Shown here one piece after another: positions 5,821 to 12,117 of a stretch of 12,117 nt of DNA. This DNA comes from CAYLLN01 sp036496265 (GTDB taxonomy: Bacteria > Planctomycetota > Planctomycetia > Pirellulales > Pirellulaceae), in NCBI GenBank assembly GCA_036496265.1, contig DASXLL010000129.1, positions 1-12,117 of the forward strand, read 5' to 3'. The stretch's first letter is position 1, and each line of letters opens with the position of its first letter. The position numbers were made by a program, and so were the translations under genes. The notes beneath the pieces were generated by a model. It was not told where the DNA came from, ran no database searches, and saw only the letters and a list, made by a program, of their open reading frames with translations.

Positions 5821-6726
5821 ATGGATTTGCAAAGCGAGTTGGCCCGGTTCGGCCCGGCGGCGGACTTTCGGCCGGTTTCAGTTGTTGATGCCCAGGCCTA
5901 TTGCCGGCGACTCGCGGAAAGTCATTACGAGAACTTTACCGTCGTCAGCCGATTGTTTCCGCGGCGGCTGTATCAGCATCTTTGTAATGTCTATGCGTAT
6001 TGCCGGTGGGCGGATGATTTGGCTGATGAAAGCACTCGCGAGCAGGCGATTGAGCTTCTCGATTGGTGGCAACGTGAACTGGATGCGGTCTATGCCGGCG
6101 AATCGCGGCACCCGGTTTTTGTCGCGCTTCGCGAAACGATCCAGCAGTTCATGCTGCCGCGCGAACCGCTCGCGGATTTGTTGACCGCCTTCCGTCGCGA
6201 TCAAGCTCAACAGCGATACGAGACGCTGGACGAATTGCTAAGCTACTGCGACAAATCGGCTAATCCAGTCGGGCGGATCGTGCTGTTTCTCGGCAACAGC
6301 GCTAGCGACGAGAATATTCAGCTTTCGGATTCGATATGCACGGGTTTACAGCTGGCAAACTTCTGGCAGGACGTGAAACGCGACTATGACAATGGCAGGA
6401 TTTACATTCCGCGGGAGTTCTGCCAGGTTCGCGGCTGGAATGAAGCCCAGTTTGCCGCGGGACAATGCGACGATGCATTCCGAGAACTGCTAGCGCCGCT
6501 AGTGGCTACCGCTGAGCGGCAGATCGAGGCGGGCAGCGAGCTGATTCGTCGAGTCAATCGTGACCTACGGCTGCCGATTCGGGTGTTTGCCGCTGGCGGA
6601 CGGGCCGTCCTCGCCGCAATTCGCAAGAATCGTTACGATGTCTGGTCACATCGGCCGACCGTCGGACGACTTTTGAAGCTGCGAATCTTGGCCTCGGCCG
6701 TTGTGCAATCTGCCTGGTGGCAATAA
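5821..6726 (+). CDS. hpnC: Hydroxysqualene synthase HpnC
   Basis: A 301-residue all-helical prenyl synthase of the squalene/phytoene synthase family. In the three-enzyme bacterial squalene route HpnC turns presqualene diphosphate (made by HpnD) into hydroxysqualene. Visible signatures are the first Asp-rich motif in YAYCRWADDLADE (58-70), the SANPVGR segment (146-152), and the second Asp-rich motif in QLANFWQDVKRDYDNGRIYI (177-196), whose aspartates bind magnesium and diphosphate. The N-terminal HYENFTVVSRLFPRRL (35-50) is typical of HpnC and helps separate it from HpnD. Length matches the family. The ATG lies 6 bases after the stop of the LRR gene and no ribosome site is visible, suggesting translational coupling. 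hpnD and hpnE follow directly, which strongly supports the call. It acts at the cytoplasmic face of the inner membrane on farnesyl-derived lipids (family knowledge). Confidence 0.95.
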   Translation: MDLQSELARFGPAADFRPVSVVDAQAYCRRLAESHYENFTVVSRLFPRRLYQHLCNVYAYCRWADDLADESTREQAIELLDWWQRELDAVYAGESRHPVFVALRETIQQFMLPREPLADLLTAFRRDQAQQRYETLDELLSYCDKSANPVGRIVLFLGNSASDENIQLSDSICTGLQLANFWQDVKRDYDNGRIYIPREFCQVRGWNEAQFAAGQCDDAFRELLAPLVATAERQIEAGSELIRRVNRDLRLPIRVFAAGGRAVLAAIRKNRYDVWSHRPTVGRLLKLRILASAVVQSAWWQ

Positions 6727-6740
6727 TTCTGGTGGCAGGC

Positions 6741-7592
6741 ATGATGCCCGAACTCGAAGCCGGTTTTCTCGCCTGCCGCGGCGTCGCGCGGCGTTCGGCA
6801 TCGAACTTTGCCTGCATCAATTGGCTGTTGCCGGTGCAGCAGCGGCGCGGGACCCAGGCCCTCTACGCATTTGCCCGGCGGTGCGACGACATCGCCGATA
6901 GTGATGAGCCGCTCGATATTCGTCGCCAGCGCCTGGCCGCATGGCGGCAGCAGCTCCGCGATGCTCTAGCCGGGAAGGCCATCGATCCGGTGCTGGTGGC
7001 GGTCGCGGACACGGTTTCGCGGTTCGTGGTGCCGCAGCATTTGCTCTGGCGGATCATCGACGGCGTCGAGATGGATCTGAATCACAAGGGCTTCGCGACC
7101 TACTCGGAGTTGCGGCGATATTGCGAGCATGTGGCCTCGGCCGTGGGATTGGCTTGCCTGGCAATTTGGGGCTGCCGCAACGATGAGGCGATATTGCCCG
7201 CGGCTGATTGCGGCGTGGCCTTTCAGCTTACGAATATTCTCCGCGACCTCCAAGAAGACGGGCGACAAGGACGGGTTTACATTCCGCGCGATGAGCTAGC
7301 GCGATTCGGGACTGCGCCGGTGGACTGGCTGGGCGGAGTTGGCACGGAAGCATTGCGGAAGCTATTGGATTTTCAATGCGCACGGGCAGCGGCGCTATTT
7401 GATGCCGGTCTGCGCACGCAGCGCTATCTCGATCTGGGGCCCAAGCGCGTGTTTCACATCATGTGGACAACGTACCGGGCGATTCTTACCCAGATCGAGC
7501 GCGATCCTCTGGTGGTATTGCGGAAGCGAGTTTGCTTATCGCGTTTGCAGAAGCTGACCATCGCCGGCCGCGCGTTTCTTATCCGCTCGTGA
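6741..7592 (+). CDS. hpnD: Presqualene diphosphate synthase HpnD
   Basis: A 283-residue squalene/phytoene synthase family enzyme. HpnD joins two farnesyl diphosphates into presqualene diphosphate, the first committed step of the HpnCDE route. Motifs seen are SNF (21-23), YAFARRCDDIAD (42-53, first Asp-rich motif), DGVEMDL (107-113), YCEHVASAVGL (127-137) and QLTNILRDLQEDGRQGRVYI (162-181, second Asp-rich motif with N165, D169 and D173). The QLTNILRD form is typical of HpnD, whereas the upstream paralog has QLANFWQD, so the two are assigned by motif as well as order. I chose the ATG at 6741 (a second ATG follows at 6744); a GTG at 6717 would overlap hpnC by 10 bases and add a short hydrophobic extension, making it less likely. 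The gap to hpnC is 14 bases and to hpnE 11 bases. Confidence 0.94.
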   Translation: MMPELEAGFLACRGVARRSASNFACINWLLPVQQRRGTQALYAFARRCDDIADSDEPLDIRRQRLAAWRQQLRDALAGKAIDPVLVAVADTVSRFVVPQHLLWRIIDGVEMDLNHKGFATYSELRRYCEHVASAVGLACLAIWGCRNDEAILPAADCGVAFQLTNILRDLQEDGRQGRVYIPRDELARFGTAPVDWLGGVGTEALRKLLDFQCARAAALFDAGLRTQRYLDLGPKRVFHIMWTTYRAILTQIERDPLVVLRKRVCLSRLQKLTIAGRAFLIRS

Positions 7593-7603
7593 ACGTACGC
7601 ATT

Positions 7604-8989
7604 ATGTCACGTATCGCGATCGTCGGCGGCGGATTGGCCGGAATGGCGTGCGCGGCGGCGCTAGCGGGGCGGGGATTGCAGATCGAGCTGTTTGAGGCCC
7701 GCAAAAAGCTGGGCGGCCGAGCGGGTTCGTATCTCGATCGGCCGACGGGCGAGGCAATCGATCATTGTCAGCACGTCGCGATGGGCTGCTGCACGAATTA
7801 CATCGACTTTTGCCATCGCACGGGAATTGGCGATTTGTTTATGCGGCAACGGACGCTGCATTTTTTCGGCCCTGACGGTCAACGTAGCGATTTTTCGCCA
7901 TCACGTTGGCTACCGGCGCCGCTGCACTTGATGCGGCCGCTCCTGTCGCTACGTTACTTGTCCCTGATGGAAAGGGTATCGATCTCTAAGTGCATGTTGG
8001 CGCTGATCGGAAGTCCAAAAAGGGACAGCGCGGGTTCCCCGACTGTGCTGGACTGGCTCAAAGGCCACGGGCAGTCGGAACGAGTAATCGACCGATTTTG
8101 GAAGGTCATTCTCGTGAGCGCGCTGGCCGAGTCGCTCGAACGGGCGTCACTCGCGGCGGCCAGGAAAGTCTTTGTCGATGGATTTCTGGCTAATCGTAAT
8201 GCGGCCGATGTGCTCGTGCCGACGGTCTCGCTGGATGAGCTTTATCAGGAGCGGGTTCGACGGCGGCTGCTTGAAAACGGGGTGCAGATTCAGTTCGAGA
8301 CGCCAATCGAGGCGGTCGCGACCGACGAGAATCGCATGACCGGATTGCAGACGCCGGGTGGAAACGTGCGGCCGTTCGACGTTGTTGTGTTAGCAGTTCC
8401 CTGGACGCGGATTTCCAAGCTGCTTGCCGAACCGATCATTAAGCGAGTCGATCCAGACGGAAACTTTTCGCAGATCAACGGATCGCCGATTAGCAGCGTT
8501 CATCTGTGGTTCGATCGGCCAATTATGGAACTGCCCAATGCAATTTTTGTCGAGCGACTGTCGCAGTGGATTTTTTCTCGAACGTTGAACAACAATGGTG
8601 GCAAGTATTATTACCAGGTCGTCATTTCTGCGTCGCATGATCTGGCCGGCCGCGATAAGGAATCGGTGATCCGCGATGTTCGCGCTGATATTTCGGCCGT
8701 TTTTCCCAAATCAACAAATGCGCAGCTCGTACGCTCGAAAGTTATCGTCGAAGATCAAGCAGTGTTTTCGGTGCGGCCCGGACTTGATGCGATCCGTTCG
8801 CCGCAGCAAACGGCAATACCAAATCTCATGCTGGCCGGAGATTGGACCCGCACCGGCTGGCCAGCCACGATGGAAGGCGCTGTGCGCAGCGGGTACCTTG
8901 CAGCGGAAGCGGTGCTGAAAGAAGCCGGAAAACCAGAACCGATTGTCGTGCCTGACTTGCCGAGAAATTGGATCACACGGTGGCTTTAG
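7604..8989 (+). CDS. hpnE: Hydroxysqualene dehydroxylase HpnE
   Basis: A 461-residue FAD-dependent enzyme of the amine oxidase/phytoene desaturase group. HpnE reductively removes the hydroxyl of hydroxysqualene to give squalene, ending the three-step pathway. The N-terminal Rossmann dinucleotide motif is clear: IAIVGGGLAGMACAAAL (4-20), with E31 for the adenosine ribose, then KLGGRAGSY (35-43). The C-terminal FAD motif is LAGDWTRTGWPATMEGAVRS (about 410-429). The last residues (LPRNWITRWL) are amphipathic and may help membrane contact. I prefer the ATG at 7604, which puts the Rossmann strand right at the N-terminus. A GTG at 7589 overlapping the hpnD stop would add only five residues, and the in-frame ATG at 7463 lies deep inside hpnD and is rejected. 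No ribosome site is obvious. The position after hpnC and hpnD makes the assignment firm; phytoene desaturase-like enzymes look similar in isolation. Confidence 0.94.
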   Translation: MSRIAIVGGGLAGMACAAALAGRGLQIELFEARKKLGGRAGSYLDRPTGEAIDHCQHVAMGCCTNYIDFCHRTGIGDLFMRQRTLHFFGPDGQRSDFSPSRWLPAPLHLMRPLLSLRYLSLMERVSISKCMLALIGSPKRDSAGSPTVLDWLKGHGQSERVIDRFWKVILVSALAESLERASLAAARKVFVDGFLANRNAADVLVPTVSLDELYQERVRRRLLENGVQIQFETPIEAVATDENRMTGLQTPGGNVRPFDVVVLAVPWTRISKLLAEPIIKRVDPDGNFSQINGSPISSVHLWFDRPIMELPNAIFVERLSQWIFSRTLNNNGGKYYYQVVISASHDLAGRDKESVIRDVRADISAVFPKSTNAQLVRSKVIVEDQAVFSVRPGLDAIRSPQQTAIPNLMLAGDWTRTGWPATMEGAVRSGYLAAEAVLKEAGKPEPIVVPDLPRNWITRWL

Positions 8990-8998
8990 CGTTTCGAC

Positions 8999-9042
8999 CT
9001 TAGACTTTAGACTGACCTTACCGTGTCAGTCTAAAATCTAAG
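8999..9042. repeat. Long near-perfect palindrome between hpnE and hpt
   Basis: Two 18-base arms (8999-9016 and 9025-9042) are inverted repeats with a single mismatch, around an 8-base loop (CTTACCGT). The left arm holds a tandem heptamer, TTAGACT TTAGACT. The element is much more AT-rich than the surrounding genes and is followed by two direct copies of AAGAACT (9040-9046 and 9054-9060). It begins 10 bases after the hpnE stop and ends 25 bases before hpt. It could fold into a strong RNA hairpin that ends or stabilises the hpnCDE transcript. No T-run follows on either strand, so it is not a textbook intrinsic terminator. A dispersed intergenic repeat is the other option. Confidence 0.7.
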
Positions 9043-9067
9043 AACTAAAGCTTAAGAACTTTCGTCG

Positions 9068-9598
9068 ATGCGCGTCCTCGTATCTGCCGAGCAGATTCAA
9101 TCGTCGATCGACCGCCTGGCGGTTGAAATTCGCGAGCGCGAAGGCTCCCGGCCGCTGACCGTGATCGCGGTCTTGACCGGCAGTATCATTTTTCTGGCGG
9201 ACCTCATTCGGAAGCTCGACATGCCGCTGCGCGTGGGCGTCCTGCAGGCCCGTAGTTATTTGGGCACGGAGCGCGGCTCGCCGACGATCAATTCTGAGAT
9301 GCTGCCAGAAGTTGCCGGCCGCGACGTGCTCGTGATCGACGACATTTTTGATACCGGCCATACGCTCGTCGAAGTTCTCGCCATGCTGAAAGATCTTGGC
9401 CCGAAATCGATTAGCACGGCGGTGCTGGTGCTCAAGCAGGGCAAGCAACAGGTCGCGATGCGGCCGGACTACGTCGGCTTTGAAATTCCGGACGTATTCG
9501 TCGTCGGCTACGGGCTGGATTACAACGACGCGTACCGCAATTTGCCGTTTCTGGCGGCGCTCGAGCCGGAAGACATCGAGCCGTCACGAAACTCGTGA
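9068..9598 (+). CDS. hpt: Hypoxanthine phosphoribosyltransferase
   Basis: A 176-residue type I phosphoribosyltransferase. It joins hypoxanthine (often also guanine) to phosphoribosyl pyrophosphate, giving IMP (or GMP) in cytoplasmic purine salvage. The PRPP-binding loop VLVIDDIFDTGHT (87-99) is complete. The diphosphate loop LTGSIIFLADL (36-46), the flexible loop around ARSYLGTERGS (61-71) and the purine-side segment FEIPDVFVVGYGLDYNDAYR (138-157) follow in the family's order. Length is normal for bacterial Hpt. The ATG at 9068 puts the first strand at the N-terminus; no ribosome site is visible. The upstream palindrome separates it from hpnE. Its last codons overlap the GTG start of the next gene by 4 bases, so the two are probably translationally coupled, though a metabolic reason is not obvious. 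In many bacteria hpt neighbours tilS and ftsH, which are not seen here. Confidence 0.94.
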   Translation: MRVLVSAEQIQSSIDRLAVEIREREGSRPLTVIAVLTGSIIFLADLIRKLDMPLRVGVLQARSYLGTERGSPTINSEMLPEVAGRDVLVIDDIFDTGHTLVEVLAMLKDLGPKSISTAVLVLKQGKQQVAMRPDYVGFEIPDVFVVGYGLDYNDAYRNLPFLAALEPEDIEPSRNS

Positions 9599-10764
9599 CG
9601 CACAAGTCCATGGCCGCACTCCGTCTGGCGATCGTCACGCCACGATTCTGGCCGCTCGTCGGCGACCGGCCGACGCATTTGTTGCGACTGGCAGAATCGC
9701 TGACGGCAATCGGTCATCAGCCTGTGGTTGTGACGCCCCAGTGGAAGCGGACGTGGCCCCGGGAAATGACGATCGGGCCGGTACCGCTCATTCGGTTGCG
9801 AGGCAGCGGCCGCAGCGGCTGGAGCACGCTGCGGTGGATGTATTCGCTGGGAACATGGCTGCGTGATCAAACGCTGGACGGCGTGATCGTGGATGGGCTG
9901 CGGCATGAGGCGTATACGGCGCTTGCTGCAGCGCGCCGCCGGCAATCTGCCATTGCATTGATAGCGGGTGATGATGATTTGGCCTGGCACAAATCGGCGA
10001 CGCTCGGATCGCGCATTGCGGCCCGTTGTCACGAGGCTCCGGCGGTCATTGCGCCGAGCGTGCTGATGTTTGCGGCGCTTTCGGCCGCTGGGTTTGCCGC
10101 CGATCGCATACATGTTGTGCCGCGCACGTGCCTTTCCATGCCGCTGCCCAATCCGGCGATGCGCGATGCGGCTCGCGCGGCGCTGGCTGCCGTCAATGCC
10201 GACCTGGTTTTAACGGCCAAGGCGACGGTCGCGTTAGCCGTGGGACGGCTCGACGCGGAGCATCGCTTCTCCGATCTCATCCGGGCCTGGCGAATCGTTA
10301 CCGCGCGGCAGCCGGAGGCCCGGCTATGGATTGTCGGCGACGGGCCGGAACGGGAACAGCTTTATCGGCAGATTGGCGATCTGGATCAACGTTTTCGCGT
10401 CGTGATTCCAGGTACATTTGATTGGCTGGAAGAATTGATCCAGGCCAGCGACATGCTGCTAGTGCCATCGCCGCATTCCGTGCCGCCGATGGCGCTGCTG
10501 GATGCCCAAGCAGCGGGCCTGCCCGTGGTCGCAGTGCAATCGCCAATGGCCGCCGGATTGGTCAAGAACGGCGAAACGGGATTTGCCTATCCGCTGGGCG
10601 ATGTCAAAGCCTTGGCTGCCGCTGTCCTGGAACTGATCGAGCGGCCGGCAATCGGCATCCAAGTTGGCGCGGCGGCTCGCGCTCTGGCGGCAATGCAGCC
10701 CACGCCAGCGGATGAAGCGCGAGCCTACATCGAAATCATGAGCCGATTAGCGGATAGACGCTAA
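9595..10764 (+). CDS. Divergent GT4-like glycosyltransferase lacking the E-x7-E pair
   Basis: A 389-residue GT-B fold protein of the glycosyltransferase family 4 type. These move a sugar from a nucleotide-sugar donor to a lipid, polysaccharide or other acceptor at the cytoplasmic face of the membrane. The N-terminal domain starts LRLAIVTPRFWPLVGDRPTH and the C-terminal domain has LAVGRLDAEHRFSDLIRAW (214-232) and LWIVGDGPEREQL (244-256). The family signature PSxxEG...LLEAMAxGxPVVA is altered: here PSPHSVPPMALLDAQAAG (291-308), with Ser at the first Glu position and Asp303 at the second. It may therefore be a weak or non-catalytic member, or use a different donor. No signal peptide or membrane segment is seen. 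The GTG at 9595 overlaps the hpt stop (GTGA); an ATG at 9610 is an alternative. A second GT4 follows 77 bases later, suggesting a shared glycan or glycolipid job. Acceptor unknown. Confidence 0.78.
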   Translation: MTHKSMAALRLAIVTPRFWPLVGDRPTHLLRLAESLTAIGHQPVVVTPQWKRTWPREMTIGPVPLIRLRGSGRSGWSTLRWMYSLGTWLRDQTLDGVIVDGLRHEAYTALAAARRRQSAIALIAGDDDLAWHKSATLGSRIAARCHEAPAVIAPSVLMFAALSAAGFAADRIHVVPRTCLSMPLPNPAMRDAARAALAAVNADLVLTAKATVALAVGRLDAEHRFSDLIRAWRIVTARQPEARLWIVGDGPEREQLYRQIGDLDQRFRVVIPGTFDWLEELIQASDMLLVPSPHSVPPMALLDAQAAGLPVVAVQSPMAAGLVKNGETGFAYPLGDVKALAAAVLELIERPAIGIQVGAAARALAAMQPTPADEARAYIEIMSRLADRR

Positions 10765-10841
10765 GAATTCACCTGGGCAATTCGTCGCGACTAGTTCAAA
10801 CTAAGACGACTGAGTTCTTATCTCCTTGCGAAAACATTACC
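10765..10841. other. Short gap between the two glycosyltransferase genes
   Basis: Seventy-seven bases with no coding character. They include the palindromes GTCGCGAC and ACTAGT and a weak TAAGA/TCTTA inverted repeat, but no convincing promoter or terminator. Both flanking genes are on the plus strand. Confidence 0.4.
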
Positions 10842-11963
10842 TTGATTCGCCTGCTGTTGATCATTCCGACGCTGGTGCGCGGTGGCGCCGAAAAACAGCT
10901 CATGCTGCTGGCCACTCGGCTGCCGCGCGATGAGTTTGATGTGCATGTGGCGGTACTCACTCATACTGGCCCGTTGGAAGCAACGCTCCGCGAAGCCGGC
11001 ATTGAGGTGACCATCATCGGGAAGCGGTGGAAGTTTGATCCGCTCTGTTATTCGCGGCTGCGGCGGCACATTCAGTCGCTGAAGCCAGATATCGTCCACA
11101 CCTGGCTGTTTGCGGCCAATGCTTATGGCCGACAAGCGGCATTCGGCGCCGGCGTCAAACACGTCATTGCTGGCGAGCGATGCGTTGATCCGTGGAAAGC
11201 GAGTTGGCAGCTTGCAATTGATCGGGCGCTGGCCCCGCGAACGGAGCGAATTGTTACCAATTCGAGCGGCGTGAAGGATTTTTATGTCAGCCGCGGCTTG
11301 CCGGCGGAAAAATTCGTGATCATTCCGAATGCCATTGACGCCGCGTCTGACGTTACTCCAACCATGAGTCGCGAATCGCTGCTGGCTGGGCTAACGCTGC
11401 CACTCGACGCCCGCCTGGTCGGCGCAGTTGGACGCCTCTGGCCCCAAAAGCGATTGAAAGATCTGATTTGGGCCGCGGAACTTTTGAAATCGACTCGCGA
11501 CGGAGCGCATTTGTTGATCATTGGCGATGGCCCGCAGCGATCGCGACTGGAGCGCTATCGCGATCAAAACGATCTCCAGGATTGCGTCCATTTTCTCGGC
11601 GAGTGCGACGACGTGCCCCGGCTAATCCCGCATTTTGATGTGCTCTGGCTGGCCAGCGAGTATGAAGGGCAATCAAACGCGATCATGGAAGCGATGGCAG
11701 CAAGCGTGCCAGTGATCGCGACCGATATTCCGGGGAATCGCGATCTCGTCGTCAACGATGTAACCGGCTGTCTAGTTCCCGTCGGCGATCGCTTCGAGTT
11801 CACTCGCCGAACAGATTGGCTGTTGAACGACGAATCGCTGCGGAGGCGGTTTGGGACAGCGGGCCGCGAGCGGATCATGCGGGAATTCACCATCGAGAAG
11901 ATGGTCGAGCGACACGCGGAGCTTTATCGGCAATTGGCGTCCGACTTGTGCCTGTCGCACTGA
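10842..11963 (+). CDS. GT4 family glycosyltransferase
   Basis: A 373-residue GT-B fold glycosyltransferase of family 4, a retaining enzyme that transfers a sugar from an activated donor to an unknown acceptor, commonly in exopolysaccharide, O-antigen or glycolipid synthesis. The N-terminal domain opens MIRLLLIIPTLVRGGAEKQL, where the RGGAEKQ segment is typical of donor-acceptor binding in this group. PDIVHTWLFAANAYGR (82-97) and IIPNAIDAASD (160-170) follow. The C-terminal donor domain has VGRLWPQKRLKDLI (196-209), LLIIGDGPQRSRL (224-236) and an intact E-x7-E motif in ASEYEGQSNAIMEAMAASVP (271-290; E275 and E283). The start is a TTG because no ATG or GTG gives the needed N-terminal strand; no ribosome site is seen. 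The previous gene is a diverged relative, so the two may act in sequence or as a pair. Soluble with likely peripheral membrane contact. Confidence 0.9.
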   Translation: MIRLLLIIPTLVRGGAEKQLMLLATRLPRDEFDVHVAVLTHTGPLEATLREAGIEVTIIGKRWKFDPLCYSRLRRHIQSLKPDIVHTWLFAANAYGRQAAFGAGVKHVIAGERCVDPWKASWQLAIDRALAPRTERIVTNSSGVKDFYVSRGLPAEKFVIIPNAIDAASDVTPTMSRESLLAGLTLPLDARLVGAVGRLWPQKRLKDLIWAAELLKSTRDGAHLLIIGDGPQRSRLERYRDQNDLQDCVHFLGECDDVPRLIPHFDVLWLASEYEGQSNAIMEAMAASVPVIATDIPGNRDLVVNDVTGCLVPVGDRFEFTRRTDWLLNDESLRRRFGTAGRERIMREFTIEKMVERHAELYRQLASDLCLSH

Positions 11964-12055
11964 CAAATCGTGTTCGCGGTGAGTTTTCCAATCGGTTCAA
12001 GCGGAACAACCGCCTCGGTACCGTGAAACGCGCTCTAAATCGCCATCATCCATCA

Positions 12056-12106
12056 ATACCCCGACTTGGATGCAGCGCAAAGCGCCGCACCCAAGTCGTG
12101 AGGTAT
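12056..12106. repeat. Long imperfect hairpin downstream of the second glycosyltransferase
   Basis: Paired arms from outside in are ATACC with GGTAT (12056-12060, 12102-12106), CGACTTGG with CCAAGTCG (12062-12069, 12091-12098), TGC with GCA (12071-12073, 12087-12089), and GCGC with GCGC (12075-12078, 12082-12085), around an AAA loop. That is 20 pairs with two mismatches and one small asymmetric internal loop. No T-run follows on the plus strand. The pattern fits a transcription end or a dispersed palindromic repeat. It begins 93 bases after the glycosyltransferase stop; the rest of 11964-12117 shows no gene. Confidence 0.55.
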
Positions 12107-12117
12107 CACTCCGGCCA

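Noticed and set aside
7463..7603. N-terminal extension of HpnE overlapping hpnD
   Set aside because: The extra residues are an out-of-frame reading of hpnD; the Rossmann motif starts correctly from the ATG at 7604.
9396..9866. 156-codon plus-strand frame across the hpt/glycosyltransferase junction
   Set aside because: It overlaps two well-supported genes in another frame and shows no motif; an artefact of high GC content.
10765..10841. Relation between the gap sequence here and the palindrome at 8999-9062 (shared TAAGAA and ACTAAG words)
   Set aside because: Only short AT-rich words match, with no consistent alignment.

Overview
The window looks like chromosomal DNA of a planctomycete, probably Pirellulales-like. 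The evidence is a moderately GC-rich composition, weak or absent Shine-Dalgarno sites before most genes, a secreted DUF6807 ("PmoA-like") protein, a secreted HEAT/leucine-rich-repeat protein, and a csrA gene preceded by a small protein of a type I associate with planctomycetes. The taxonomic call is inference; no rRNA or marker gene is present.

Layout. Positions 1-500 (minus strand) hold the 5' end of a small membrane protein gene that runs off the left edge, preceded by what looks like a frameshifted gene. After a roughly 280-base divergent intergenic stretch come, on the plus strand, a secreted DUF6807 protein (784-1722) and a CDP-alcohol phosphatidyltransferase (1776-2399). A membrane fatty acid desaturase (2437-3483, minus) converges on them. 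A 276-base divergent region follows, with a terminator-like hairpin. Next, on the plus strand, are a 98-residue small protein (3760-4056), csrA (4101-4304), two stem-loop regions, and a secreted HEAT/LRR protein (4411-5814).

The core is a tight squalene cassette, hpnC-hpnD-hpnE (5821-8989), that begins 6 bases after the LRR gene. Intergenic gaps are 6, 14 and 11 bases, so LRR-hpnC-hpnD-hpnE is probably one transcript. HpnD condenses two farnesyl diphosphates to presqualene diphosphate, HpnC converts that to hydroxysqualene, and HpnE reduces it to squalene. No squalene-hopene cyclase, sterol or carotenoid gene lies in the window, so the fate of the squalene (hopanoids, sterols or C30 carotenoids) cannot be read here. 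A long near-perfect palindrome (8999-9042) separates the cassette from hpt (purine salvage). hpt overlaps by 4 bases a divergent GT4-type glycosyltransferase that lacks the usual E-x7-E glutamates, and a second GT4 glycosyltransferase with the motif intact follows. The window ends in non-coding DNA with a long imperfect hairpin.

Together the region is rich in envelope and lipid functions: phospholipid head-group transfer, acyl desaturation, squalene synthesis and sugar transfer, with a post-transcriptional regulator (CsrA) just upstream. The most unusual points are the small protein paired with csrA, the stem-loops flanking csrA, the LRR protein at the head of the squalene operon, the divergent glycosyltransferase, and the broken gene at the left edge. 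I saw no CRISPR array, insertion sequence, tRNA or rRNA.
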